Shown: positions 1 to 12,700 of the stretch, piece by piece | How positions within the stretch are numbered: position 1 is the stretch's first letter | Layout: every line of letters starts with the position of its first letter | Source: Eonycteris spelaea | Lineage: Eukaryota > Chordata > Mammalia > Chiroptera > Pteropodidae | Direction: 5' to 3' | Assembly: GCA_003508835.1 (NCBI GenBank) | Contig: PUFA01000224.1 | Span: 1,736,001 to 1,800,000 of the forward strand | DNA: 64,000 nt | Notes under the pieces: model-generated | Seen by the model: only the letters and a program-made list of their open reading frames with translations | What the model was told of the DNA's origin: nothing | The model's database searches: none | Position numbers and translations under genes: made by a program

Positions 1-655
1 GGCATGAAGGCCCTGTCTGAGAGGGTGTCTGGGGCTGGGACAGCTGCCATCACCGACAGACAGACAGACAGACAGACACATGCACACACGTGTTCACACC
101 CTGAAGCAGCGGAGGCTCCTGGCTGGGGACTCCAGCCACACCCCAGCCTCCGCATCGGTGTCCCTGCCAGGCTGGGCTCCTGGCCCCACAGCCTCACGGT
201 GGCCACCTGTGCTTCACCTGCTCCAGGGCAGGTCCCTGTCCTGGGACTGAGGACCACGGTCCTGTTCCTGTCCGTGCCCCTGACTGGGTGTTGGGTACCC
301 GAGGCCGAGGCCGGTTTCTTCCAGGATCTACACCTTGGCTTCCCCTCTGCACGCGACAGGGAGGGTAGTGTCTGTCTGTCTTGCCATCTCCAGGGCGGGC
401 GCAAAGCTCCCCGGAGGCAGTGGGTGGCCTAGTGGCCTAGCCTGGGGGGGGGGGGTGCAGCTTTAGCTTTGCTGCTGTGAGTCATCTTCACAAAAGCCCC
501 TTCCTGTCAAGCCCTGGAAATGCAGGCCTGGAGAGAGAGGAGGCTGGGAGGGCAGACCCCAGGGGTCCCTCCACACGGATGGCAACCTCACCCCCTGGTG
601 GGAGAGAATGTAAGGAGCCCAGCTGGCCTGGGGGGTGGGGTGCACAGAGGCCCAC
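1..655 (-). other. VIPR1: VIPR1 intron 4, 5' part
   Basis: No exon 5 sequence (QQTMFYG-like) is visible on the minus strand here. The stretch holds a short GACA repeat at 55-80 and a run of 12 G at 444-455; the rest is GC-rich unique sequence. Confidence 0.8.
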
Positions 656-761
656 CTCTTCCAAACCTGATCCCTTGTCATTTGAGCCACAGGCAATGGG
701 GTAGGGCCAGGCTCCAGGTGTGTCCAGCCCTCCTCCGTGCAGCTGCGGCTCACGTTGAGGC
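656..761 (-). CDS. VIPR1: VIPR1 coding exon 4, one single-base deletion that restores the frame
   Basis: The acceptor is CCCCCTCAG|GC and the donor GAAGAG|GTGGGC, the latter serviceable but not ideal. One frame gives LNVSRSCTEEGWTHLEPGP, matching human RNVSRSCTDEGWTHLEPGP with its NVS glycosylation site and conserved G-W. After that the match jumps frame to PYPIACGSNDKGSGLEE, matching PYPIACGLDDKAASLDE. The jump is at 703, where CCT TAC is written CCTAC. Length is 106 bases against 107 deduced for human. Because exon 3 is already two bases short, the first segment is read out of frame and the second in frame; no stop arises. Exon 5 was not found between 1 and 655. Confidence 0.92.
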
Positions 762-3700
762 CTGAGGGGGCAGCAGGGGTGAAAGGAGAGAAGGTGAGGC
801 GGGGGCCAGGGAGCTCCGTGGGGTAGCCCGGGGCCTGGCTGTCTGTGCTCTGCCCTGTCCCCACCAATCTGCTGCATTAGACCCCAGGGCCTCGCGGGGA
901 ACCTGGGGCAGGGAGAAGCCCCTCCGGGACGGCCAGGGGACCTCTGACACAGATGGCAGCCAGAGCAGACATTCCTGGGCTCGGCCCTGCCCCTTGTCAT
1001 GTCTGAACCTGACCTCAGGTGCCATATAAACTCTGATCCTTGAAACAGATAGACTGGATCCTTGGCTCAGATGATCCCTGACCCCTGCCATGAGCTAAAT
1101 GTTGGCCCTTGTCACAGGGCCACAGGAGCGGGTGTGGCACGTGGTTTCTCTGTCCTGCACCCGGGTATGGACAGCAGCCCTTTGGCTGGGGTGAGGGGCC
1201 CAGGCCTGCTCAGTCCTCCTGGACCAGCCTGCCTGGACCTGTGGGCCTGGGTGTCCTCTCACACCCCGGCTCTTGAGAAGCAGCCAAGAGTCCCCCCGCA
1301 GCCTGGGCCTGGGAACCAGCAGACCTCATGTGTGCAGAGGGGCATATGGAGGGTGTGCGCCAGGGAGGGCAGAGAACTCGAACCCCACATTCTCCCAATG
1401 TTGCAAAACGAAGTCATGACATGCCCTCCCTCACTCCACTCTTCATGTGAAAAGCACCACTCAGCGACCAGGTAGAAATTGGGGAGTTGTATTTTCCCGA
1501 TTCTCCTCTCTCCTCTCCCCCATCGGTCCCCAGTCCCGTCCCAGCCTCTCTGTCTTCACTGCCACCACCATCTCACCTCCCCTGATCAGGCGGAGCCTTC
1601 CGCTGGGTCTCCCTGCTCAACTGCATCCTCCAGCCCTGAGAGAGCTGGAGGGATTGTTCCAGAACCCAGTCCTGACCATGGCGCTCCCCTGCTGAAATCC
1701 CTCTTGTGGCACCCCCTCCCACCCCAGCTGGAGCAGATGTCTCAGACGGGCACACCAAGGCGTGACTCGGGGTGGGGCGGGGGGAGGTGTCCCACAAACC
1801 TGGTCACCACAGACTGTGTCGGGCTTTCTCAACCAAAATAGCTCTGCTATTTTTTGTTCCTGAGGAAGTCTCTTCAAATATTTGAAAGTAAAAATGCCAC
1901 AGATGAAAGACACGCAGACAACGCATTAAAGGAAAAGGACGTCTTCGTGCCCTGATGAGCAATGCCTCGGCTGACCAGCCCGCTCCTAGCCTGGGCAAAA
2001 GGCTTCTTTCTAACCCTCCACAGTCTTTATCTTTTACAAGGCTTCTTCAGCTCCCCCTGCAGAACCAGGTCCGTTCTAACCCTTCCGGGGGGAGGGGTTC
2101 ACGCCTTCCCCTATCCGAGGAGCTGGAGTGAGCATCACCCCTGCCCTGAACTCACTTACTTTGGAATTTTAGGTCAGTTGCTCACACCTTTCACCTAGTT
2201 GTTCAGGAAAACACTCCCTCTTTTTCCATTTGCAGCCCCTCACCCTTTCTCCTATTCCTGTCCATCGTTTTCAGAGACTGGGACCTCCGAGTGCAGTTGT
2301 GCAGGTTGTTCACGGCACCAGGGCAGCCGGATGGACGATGGGGGCTAATTTTTACTTCATGTTCAGCTTGCCCCTAGGTGGGTTCTGGAGAGAGGCTGAC
2401 TGCACGAGGAAGGGCTGCATTTTTCTTATCTGCACAAAGGCACTGTGTGGGCCCCACCGAGGCTGCCAGCCTCAGAATTAGTCAGATGGTGGGCCGGAGT
2501 CCAGGTTCTCCGTGAAGGCGCTGCCTTGATAATTCCAGCAGGGCCAGAAGGAAGAGCCGTCAGGAGGAATGCAATTAGCAGCATGTCAGGGAGGAAACGC
2601 AATTAGCAGGCACTTCCAGGGATCCAAGAGAAGGCTGGTTGCCAGGCTCTGCTGATGGGACGCACTATGAAACCTGCTGGAGTAACTCCTCCTCTCCTAC
2701 CTGCCCAGGTGCCGGGTCCCCCTGGACGAGTGCTGGGCTAGGTGAATGCCATCCTGGAAAATGACATGCCTGTGACTGCTCCCAGATTCGCAGGGAGGTC
2801 ATCAGGGTCTCTCCTTAGCTTCTGAGGTCACGACACTGAACACTGACTGGGGTGTGAAACCAGCCTGCCCCAAAGAAACCGTTTGGTCTACCTCCGGTGC
2901 CTTTTACAAACAGAGAAACTGAGGTCCAGGGAGGAAGAGGCCACCTGGAGTGAGAGATGCCCAAGGGTCTTCCCTGCTCACCCTCTGAATCCTGACCTCG
3001 GCCCTGCTCCTGCCTCATCCCTCCCCATCCCACAGGATGTCGATTCTCTCAGTGATCCCCCTGACCAGGATCTTTGCACGTGGCTCCTCCCCGCAACTCT
3101 TGGTCTTTAGCTGCCCGTCTCTGAACACCTGCTTTACATGGCTTCCCACCCTCTCTCCCTCCCAGCACTGTCATAAATGCCATTTATGACACATGTGTGT
3201 GTTGTCTTAATAAATCTCTCTCCAACTAGAACACGACCGCCTATGGGCAGGCAGCATGGCTGTTTAACCCGCTCCCCGCCACTGCCGCCCCATGTGCGTC
3301 TAGCCCAGTGCCTGTCACACTAGTGCGTGTCGAATCAGTATTCACTGAATGAAATGGCTGACCACATGATCCTGTAAGCTCCTTTAGTTACTCGGTAGCA
3401 AGAAAACCACTTCCTCTAGTGTCTTCCCTTTTGCTTGTTTGCCTTACACGTGAACACGCGTTCAAGTAGAACATGACAAGGTGTGTGAGCCATGTGGTGG
3501 CTTCACGGAGCCAGAGAGGTCCTCAGCTCCAGGTGGCGAAAGACTGAATCGTGAGCAGGCCAAGGCACCGGGAACATGGGAGCCATAATTTAATCAAGGA
3601 TCTGTCAGTCAATCAGTTATTAATTGCTGAGCAAATATTTAGTGAGGCCTTCCCACATGCTTATCTTTACGTGACGAGCTACTCAAGTCCCATGAGTCCT

Positions 3701-6700
3701 TTGCATCCTCTTCCAGGAAGCCCCCCTGGATTGCTCTAGCCCCGCTGATCGCTTTCCTTTGCTTTCTTACTTTCTTGAGAGGAGAGTCCTCACTCTGGCC
3801 AGAGCCCTTTATGTCACCCAGCCCCCTCACTTCAACCCAGGGCTCTTACCTTGAACGTGGGAGAAGACCTGATAAATGGTGGGCAGGCCAAGATGACCAC
3901 CTGCCCCGAGGGGTGGCCGGCCAGCAGGTGATGTTGTCCCACATCTTGCCGCAGCCTGTGGGGCGAAGACAGAGGACACCTGGGTCAGCATGGCCCCCAG
4001 GTACCTCCGGGCTCGGGGCCTGAGCCCACCGGCTCCCACTCTCTTCCGCCTTTGAGAGCGGGGCACAGCCCTGCTCAGGCTGCACAGGGCCTGGCCTGAC
4101 AGGGAGCGGGGAGCAGGGAGCGCTCCGGCTCCAGGGTCCTCGGTGAGGGCTGGAGCACCCCAGGGTCGGGGGGTTTGAACAGCAGTCGGCGATTCGCTGG
4201 ATGCAGGTTGGTGGCCTCAGTCTGCGCTTGGCGGGCAGGCGCCAGGCCCCGCGGGGTCCTGCACGGTGATGACCTTTGCAGCTGCTGCAAGACTTTCAAA
4301 CGAGCGCGGGGCCTTTACACAGGCGACAGCCTTCTGTAATGACCAGAGAGCCTGGACTCTTTCTCCACTGGAGAATGTAAGCACCAGGGTGGGCGGAGGC
4401 TTTAACACACACGGAGTTTTCCCCAGTGTAGCTAGGGAGTCGAGGGAGAGAAGGCTTTATTCCCTTCTGAGCTTTACTGAGAGTTGTTTGCATGTCCTGG
4501 AAAATCATGTTACCTGCGCTGGTGCCCGTGGTATCTGAGTCACCGACGCAGCCACCGCATGGACCAACCTGCATTTATGGGTCTCTTATTGCCTGAATTA
4601 TAAGTGCAACCTTCAGACCACATCTTATCTTCTAGTGTGATTGGGCCTGCATACGTAGAGAGTATTTTCTTCCGATTACTTTTCTTTTTGTTTTTCTTTT
4701 ACGTTACGATTGGACCATCGTTTTAACAAAATGAATGCGTGCGTCCTGAATTCCATTTCCTAATAGTACAGGTAGCATTAGAAAATCTATTCTATGAAAA
4801 GAAAGTGTTGTTTATGATGGGGTCATGGATATGGTGGGGTCCAGCTAGTTCTTAAGGAGTCTTCGTAAAGCTCACAGAGCACCACAGATGTCCCCAATTC
4901 AGCGGAGTTGTGACTTGGGATGGGGATGGGGGTGGTCGGGGTGAGGCGAGGGGGGCTCGGAGAAAACCCAGCACTGCAGGCAGTGTCTCCACCACGCACC
5001 TACCGGCCGGAGGGTCTCTAGGGGTGTGCTTCAACAGGCAGATGCGAATGCCATGGTTTGGCCTGTTCGGAGTCTGGGTGTCCCTCAGGGACTAGGACTC
5101 CTCTGGATCCCCTCCCGTGAGGGAGGCTTAATTGTCTCTTTGCAACGCTGCCAGTCCCATAGATTGGCTCAGGAAACCCAACCCTTGAGCCAAAGTCAGT
5201 GCCAGCTGGGCCCGGCCTAGCCCAGCCCAGCCCAGGTCCGAAGGTTCGCACGTTCCCAAGAAGGGGGCCTGGGAAGAGGAGGCGGAAGGATGTCCACGTT
5301 TGAGGAAGAGCCTCAGGACTCTCGGGTGCTGGCGGGGGCTGTCTGTGGGGTGGGGGTTCTGTTCAGGACTACGCACCTGTAGCCGGAGGCTGAGAACAAC
5401 TGGATCCCCAGGGCCCGGCCGGAGAGCACAGCCTGCCTTCCTCGGGGATCCAGAAGCTTCTGCCCCACCCTGTCCTGAGGCTTCTGTGGCCTCCCTCTGG
5501 CCCCCAGTCCCTCCTCCATTCCTGTGGTGGGCCCTGCAGGCCAGTGAAATCCTGCTAGTGGTTCAAGACTGTTAATAACATCCGCCAACACTTGTGCTGC
5601 CTTTGTATGTGGGAGCAACTGTTCGACCCTCTTTAAGTGAGTAACTTATTTAACCCTCCCACTTAACAGATGAGTTGCTGAGGCATAAAGCAATCAGTCA
5701 CTAGCGGTAGCCAGTTCCCACGCTCCCTCTCCAGCAGACCTGTTGCTCTCCTGTTCTGAAAGGCTCGATCCTGCATCTCTGGGCATTTCGCTCTGCTGGG
5801 TTTTGTTTAGGCCTCTCCGACAGCCCTGGGGATACACACCCTGCTTTGCAGGCTGGCTGTTGCGTCTGGGTGTTTGCCAGACTTGGGGTCTCTGGGTCTC
5901 CAGCTGCGGCACATTTCGGGGAGCAGGTGTGGAGCTGGGTCTCTGGCCCTGAGCTCAGCTTCATCAGAGGCAGCACCGAGGAGAGGGAGACTGGGTCCTG
6001 ACTTTGTGGGGGCCACCCTTGGCCACGAGGAGTCACAGCACCACCAGGGCTGGGTTGTGGACCGTGCTGGGTGGGGTGCAGGCGGTGGGCAGGGGAGCCA
6101 GGGAAGAGAAGCCAGGAGGCGGATGTGGTCAGAGACGCTTCCTGCAGGAGCCAGCAGGGTCAGGAAGCCAAGAAGGAGGTGACAGCCAAACAAATACTGG
6201 GCACCTGGAGGCCTGTTGTCCTGGGCCGGGCCCTGGGAGTATTCTCTGTGTGCCCACCCCATGGAGACCGCACGGGTCCCACCACGTGTGTCACTGGGCC
6301 CACAGAGATACAGGGCCCAGGCTGGCTGTGTATGCCCACGGGGCTGACACCTCAAAGGAACGAAAGCCCGACCTGGAGTGGGGGCTGGTGAGGCAGAGCT
6401 GGGGCCTCTCCCGGGTCATTCTTAGAGATACGTGGGTACAGAGAGAAGAACACGCTCACGAGCACTCCCAGGCTCACGGAACCCCAGATACACATGCAAA
6501 CACACATATATGTATGCTTATTTGGGCACAGAAAGACCAGACGTGAGTAAACACAGGCACAGAGAGACCTACGACTCACGGACAGACGTGCATAGATGTG
6601 CCCAGGTGTATCGCAGACATTCACGCTGACACACACACACACACGTGCACACTCACATGCGGAAACACAGACACCAGGCGGACATATCCAGGCCTGTTCA

Positions 6701-9700
6701 GGCTCATGCAGACACGAGCCCTGACACACACACTCAGAGTCAGACATGGAGCTACAGACCCCAGAAGCACAGACACAGAACCGGGCAGACATGGGCCAGA
6801 AGCGCACACCTGGATGTGCGCGAACAGACACAGAACCCCACCCAAGGTCAAGGGCAGACTCACATCCTACTGACCCGTACCTGCCCGCCCCCGGATCCCA
6901 GGCTGGCTGCCCGGTGACGGGTATTGGCACCCAACAGGCACCCTGTGCCAGCAATGACCTCATAGGGATCACAAGGGTAGCTCGCCTTCAGGGCCTGAGA
7001 GGGTGCAGTGGGGCCTAGAGTCTGGGGTCTGGGCCTCTCTGAGCTGCCTCTGATCCTGGATCCCGCTGTTGGGGCCTACAGAGGCCTGTCTGCAGCCTGG
7101 CCCTGCCTCCCTGCCCTGGCGGTGGGGTAGGGTGCACAGGCAGAGGGCAGATCCAGCTGCTACAGTTTGACCGAGGCTTCAGTCTTAAGATCCCAGGAGA
7201 CAGAGGCTGCCCCTCCCAGAGCTAGGGTAGGAGGAGGCCATCAGCGAGGCTAAACATACTCACGTATGGTGGAGGAGGCAGAGAGCTTGGGCACCAGGGC
7301 CAAGAAGGAAGGGCCTGGCAGGGGTTACATAACTCTCAGACTCAGAGGTGGCAGGGGACTGGGAGCCAGGAAGACCTTAAAGATGCCCCCTGCTCTTGAG
7401 TAAGGCTGTTTTGTCACTTTAAGCTCAGCCTCAGGGAAGGTGAGACCTGGGAGGGGGCCCCAGAGCAGGCCCAGACACTCCCTGCCTGCCACCGGCCCCC
7501 TCCCTCTCAGTGAGCGGGAACCCCAAGCCCACCCCACCCGCTACTCCCCAGCTCTGGCTTCTCTGCACCTCCCACTTTCCAGTCTCTGCTTCCCCAAATC
7601 CTGCCCAACCTTCTGAGTCTGGCTCAAGTGGCTCCTTGTGAAGAAAGCCCTTTGTATTTCCTCCATGCTCAGCCCAGGGCTGCTGAGCCAAGTGCAGGGG
7701 ACTCAGGATGGCAGGATGAAGAGGAGAGGGTACTGTCTCTTGATCTGAGGGCCCTGCTGGGTCTGGGCAGCTGGACAGTGCTGACCTGAGGGTGCCCCTG
7801 GCACCACCCTTCACACTCCAGGCTGGCGCTCCCTGAGACCCTCTGAGAAGAATAGCTGGACCCCACGTGCTCAGCCTGAGTCTCACCTGGACTCATCTGA
7901 TCAGCAAGATAACGAGCTGATGGTTCATCTGGCCTGCTGAGGGTGGGCTGGGATAGGGAGGTTGGTGTGCGTGTCCAGGGGCCTGTGTGGTGTCTGTCAC
8001 CTCTGGGTTTACGTTGGCTGGCAGAGCCTCGGGTTGGGAGGAAGGAGCTGGGGTTCATTCCTGCACCCCCCCCACACCCTCAACCGTGGTAAGTATTCCA
8101 GGCCTGTGCGACTAGCCTTGTACCCCTTCTTGCTCCAGACCGCCAAGATGGCTTTGAGCTTCCATGTGGTCCCCGTGGCAGTCACATACTGTCCCCCAAT
8201 GTCCTCGTTCTCCTGAGATGCTAACAATACATGGCCTTATCCCTTATCCCAGGGTGTGGTGTTCGGGCCAGCTCTCCGCATCTCCGCCTCGGCCCGGTCA
8301 GGAGGTCCGGTAGGGCCTCCCTCCTTCCACCTGGCTCCCCAGGTTCTCCCAGCTTCTTCTTCTCAGCGATCCAACAGCTCCTTGGTGCTATTGCTCTCCA
8401 GCAAATGGGCAGAATACATGCGACGTGGGTCTGGGCTTATGGCTCGAGAAGTGGGGCTCCTTGGGGGGTCTGCAGCACCTCTCTTTCCTCCAGGGGAGCC
8501 TCACCTGCTGTCTCATTCTCCAGCTCGGCCTCCTCCAGGCACTGCCTGTGCTCCATCTCGATCATCCGCATGTAGTCACACGCCTCCAACTGCAGCACAC
8601 TTGCCCAGCCGCTCTGAGGGACAGAGACAGGGAGGGGACCCGTCAGCCTCACCTACAGCTTGTCCACAAACCCCAGGGCTGTGAGCCAAGCACAGCCCAG
8701 TCACTGGACTGATCCAAGTTCCTGACTGAGCCCCAATCCCAACCGCAGACTGAATCCTGATCCTTGCCCCAGATCAAAGCCCAGCTCTGACTGCAATATG
8801 ACCCCAAACTTTGTCTCCAAACTTTAGTCTATCTCGATGACCCTGTGGTGGCTTCTTGGTGGCTCCTCAGCAGTGCTGTGGCTGTAGCAATTTTGTCTCT
8901 TTGTGGGTAACACGACCTGGACGGAGGTGACAGGGCCTCTCCTTGGAGCTCAGAGCTGGCCCACTGGACTCTGCCATTCTCTAGGTTGGTGGAAGGGCTG
9001 GAAGTCCTCTGCCCCTGCTTCAGTCTCCAGGGATGGGTGGGGCCCAGCTCCCTCGGTACAGGAGTTGGACCCTGGCCTCCAGTCACTGGGACCAGGCCTG
9101 GAGGAATACAGGAGTCTGACTATCTTCCACCTCTGTCCCCATTCTCGGAACCTGTGCTCAGTCCCCCGGGTCACCAGCTGGGAAGTGGATACTGGCCCTC
9201 TTGCCCAGGCCTCACTTGTCTCCTTCTTAGCTTCTGAATAATTAAGCTAAATCGGATCTAATGAGACTGAGACGGGAGTTTTAAGGAAATAAGAGCAGCC
9301 CTCGGGAAGGCTCGCCATCCCGCTGGGCCTCCTCTGCCTCTGGCAGGTGCTGGGAAAGGACAGGGAAGACCAGGCTTCTCCTCTCCCCTCCTCTGTACCC
9401 TGGCGGAGATCAGGGGTAGGGGCCAGACCTGTGTGCCAGGGAGACATCGGCACTGGGGCCGACATGTGAGTAGGGGTGATGGATGCCCAGGAGCAGCCAG
9501 AAGATTTAGGTCTTAGGAGCCGTTGGGTGGGGAAGGGCAGGTGAGGGGCTCCATGGAGGAATGCTGGGCTAGTGGCAGCTTCTGCCTGTCTCTTTGGCTT
9601 TAGGGAAGTGTCTGCTACCCCTGGCAACCCCTCATCTCTGCTTGGGGAGGAGAATGTCACCGTCTCCAACGGTGCTGTCGGGGAGAATTCAGCAAGACTG

Positions 9701-12700
9701 GTCCAGAATCAGAGACTCCCAGTGTCTCTTCCGACTTGTCCTTCCCCCTCTGGGACAAGGGCCTCCCTCCCTGGACCTCAGTGTCCCTGTAGACTAAATG
9801 GGCCTTAACCACTGCCCTGCTGACTCAAAGGGTTCTAGCAGTGGATTGCGGGGAGACAGAGGTGGGGGAGTTTCCTCTCGAGTCCTTCCTTTGAGGGGTT
9901 CCCTTTCTGGCCTGCAGGCGCCAAGGGTGTGGCTTTGACCCTTGTTCTACGTGAGTACACCCCATTGAGAAATAAGTGTCCCGGGTGCCCGCAAGCTCTC
10001 CATTGTCGTAGAGGGAGAGGAGTCCATGCTGAGGCCACACTGCTGAGCCCCTGTTGAAGGCTTTGGTGGAACCTCACGGTCACAGAGGTCTCTAACTTTC
10101 CCAGCTAAGCACCGCAACTGACCAAGCCCACATCTGAAGGAAGGCCTCCTTGTCCAGATGTCTTTCAGACCCCCCAATACCCAGACCTTTGCTCGCCGAT
10201 GTGTGCTATGGGCTGAACATGGCCTTGGACTGCTGACTTTAGCAGCTAATTGGGTAAAGACCTTAGCTGGTAAGTCATTCAAAACTTGGCATATGTAAGT
10301 AACACGGATTTATTACGGAGCGGGATGCATTATTGGCATAACTGTTTCCAGAGAAGGGTATGCTTCAAGGCGATGCTGCGCTTGTCCCTCTTCCGTCCAT
10401 GTGCTTTTCCAACTGCCCCAGAACGAAAATACTTGAGATGTTCTGTCTTACGAGATCCATGGCCAGCTCATCCTGCTCGGCATAGAAAGGGAGTGGCCAG
10501 ATGATCTCGGATGTGGAGGAGGACATGGGACGGGCCACCCCGGCTTTGCCACCCATTTTGTTTGCTCGGAGCGTGCTTCTCCCCAAAATACCTTCTCGTC
10601 CCTGTGTCCTCCGGTAACAGGGTTCAGTCTGCCTCTGGCCCCTCCCCAGCCTCATCGGCCTCTCCTGCTCATTCTCCACCTCCTACCCTCCCACGCCATG
10701 GAAGCAGGATGGATGCTCGTGGCATCTTGGTTGCCCCCTCCTACCATCTGTTACCTTTCTCTAGAGCCATGTTCTCACCTTTACCTGGAAAACCACCTCC
10801 TTCCCCACTCCTTGTTCATGGGTCCTGACAAACTCTCTTCTAGGGGATCATCATGTGACCAGACGTAAACCAATCAGAGCAAGCCTCGTCAGAGCCTCTG
10901 GCACATGACCCAATCAGGCTACTCAGAACCAGGAGGCTCATTCCTGGGACTCTGGATTAAGAGACTAGGCGAGCTCTTTCCCACTGGTCTTGAAATCTCA
11001 AGGGATGCAGGGGCTGGAGCTACCACTACCATCTTGTCGCCAGGTGGAATGCAAGTGATGAAGATCTCATAGCTAAAGCAAAGGAGAGATGGAGAAAAAC
11101 TAGGTCGTCTTGACATTGTCTGAGCCCCTGAATGCAGCCATGCCCGAAACCAGCCCTGCTTCCAGAAACGTGCGTCAATACCTTTCTTTGTGGCTTAAGC
11201 TAGTTGAGTTTCTGTGTCTGTAACTGAAAGCGTCCAACTTATCTCTGAGGACAGCAATGGATCCTCAATTCTGCAGTTTGCAGGGAGGGGACAGGAGCCC
11301 TCAGGGTAACCCAGGAGCCTGGATGTCTCTGCATAAAGTGGGGGTGGTCTGGAAAATGAGTTCTGTCTTGGAGTCCTATCTGGAGAAGGGTAGAGAGAAA
11401 TAGAGACCCAAAGAGGGACCTAAGTCACCCAGCAAACGCATGTTCCCAGAAAGACCGAAATCTCTGACCATTAGTCTAGCTGCATCAATCCTTCTCCACG
11501 CTTCGCTAGGGCCATCTGGTCAACCGTTTGCTTGTGGGGAGGAGGCCAGGGCAGCTCCCTGTAGCCCTTATCACTGAGGAATTCAGGCAGACTTTGGACT
11601 TCCTCTTCCACTTATTTTCCTATTCTAAACATCCTCATTATCCTCTGGACTCCAGACACACGAAGCTGGAAAATTCCCAGCTGGATGCAAGCAAGCCTAC
11701 TGAAACCAACGGGTTCCAGGGCTAGGATATAGCTGGAATGTGCTTCATAGAGAATGGGTAGTAGAGGTGGGTGGGCTTTTGAGAAGGTAAGAGTTGGACA
11801 ATCAGAGGAGAACAAGAAGGATCGTAGAAAAGGACAGTGTGTTCAGAAAGCATGGAGCATGCACGTGCCTACTACTTGAGGGTGCAAGAAGCCTGCGTGG
11901 CTGCAGCAAGGGCCCTGGAGGCATCAGGAGACTGGTTGGAGATGTAGACCAAGGCCAGCCTCATCGCTTCTTCGCCTGTACGGGCAGAGCTTTCAGACCA
12001 GCACCTGCAAACCTGAGCAAACCTTTGTACAACGTGTAGCTCCATCCCTTTCTCCTGCTTCAGATCTCTGATGGTCCCTGTGGCCTAGGAGTCAAAGCCC
12101 ACACTTCCAAACTAGCATGCAAGACCTTCCTCTCACCACTGCCTGCATCTCTCAACTGGTCTCCTGACACCTTATGTGGAGGGGGAAAAGCAGGGCTTTC
12201 TTCCAAGTCCTCACCAGTTCCTCTGCTTGGCTGAGTTCCAAGCGAGTTTAAAGTCAGCCCGACTTTGCAGTTGGGTTGAGGCTAGAGAGTTTCAGGACAT
12301 TTTGGGTCCCCAACACCTTCTCTGCGACAGGAGTTCCTGAGCCCAGAAGAAGGGACTCTTTAGTCCTTTCCTGCAAGAGCAAAGGAACTCTTTAGTCCTG
12401 GTCCTCCGGGTCCCCTGCCATGGTATTGGCTGGATGTGGGAGGTGACTAACAAAATTGGCAGGAGAATCCTGAGTTTCTGGTTCGGGGCAGAGATTAACC
12501 CAAGTTTGTTAATTCCACCTGCTCAGCTGAGTCCCCTCCTCTTTATTCCCAGTGTGAGGGGCTTGGGAGAAAGCCCTGTGTTCTCCCACCCCCCCCCATG
12601 AGGCTCCCAATATTTGAGGCAAAGGCTGGGGTTGTTGCGGGAGGGTGAAGATGCTGGGAGTTGAAGTTGTTAGATGTAGATAGACATAGTGGGCCCAGCT

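Larger units (their letters stand above)
762..3849 (-). other. VIPR1: VIPR1 intron 3
   Basis: About 3.1 kb. It contains a degenerate CTGATCC/TGACC-rich patch (1008-1095), a pair of homeodomain-like motifs (2571-2609) and an L2 3' end (3040-3350). A weaker L2-like stretch lies at about 3640-3750. No coding sequence is supported. Confidence 0.85.
3956..8504 (-). other. VIPR1: VIPR1 intron 2
   Basis: About 4.5 kb, GC-rich. It holds an antisense MIR (5585-5705), a CA/ACAGAC-rich low-complexity block (6430-6850) and an L2-like fragment near 7590-7660. The long open frames seen here come from the low-complexity and GC-rich composition. Confidence 0.85.

Noticed and set aside
1..655. VIPR1 exon 5
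   Set aside because: No sequence encoding the expected QQTMFYG-like start or the first transmembrane helix was seen on the minus strand.
6352..6972. 206-codon minus-strand frame and its plus-strand counterparts
   Set aside because: Produced by the CA/ACAGAC low-complexity block; repeated C/V/S pattern, no homology.
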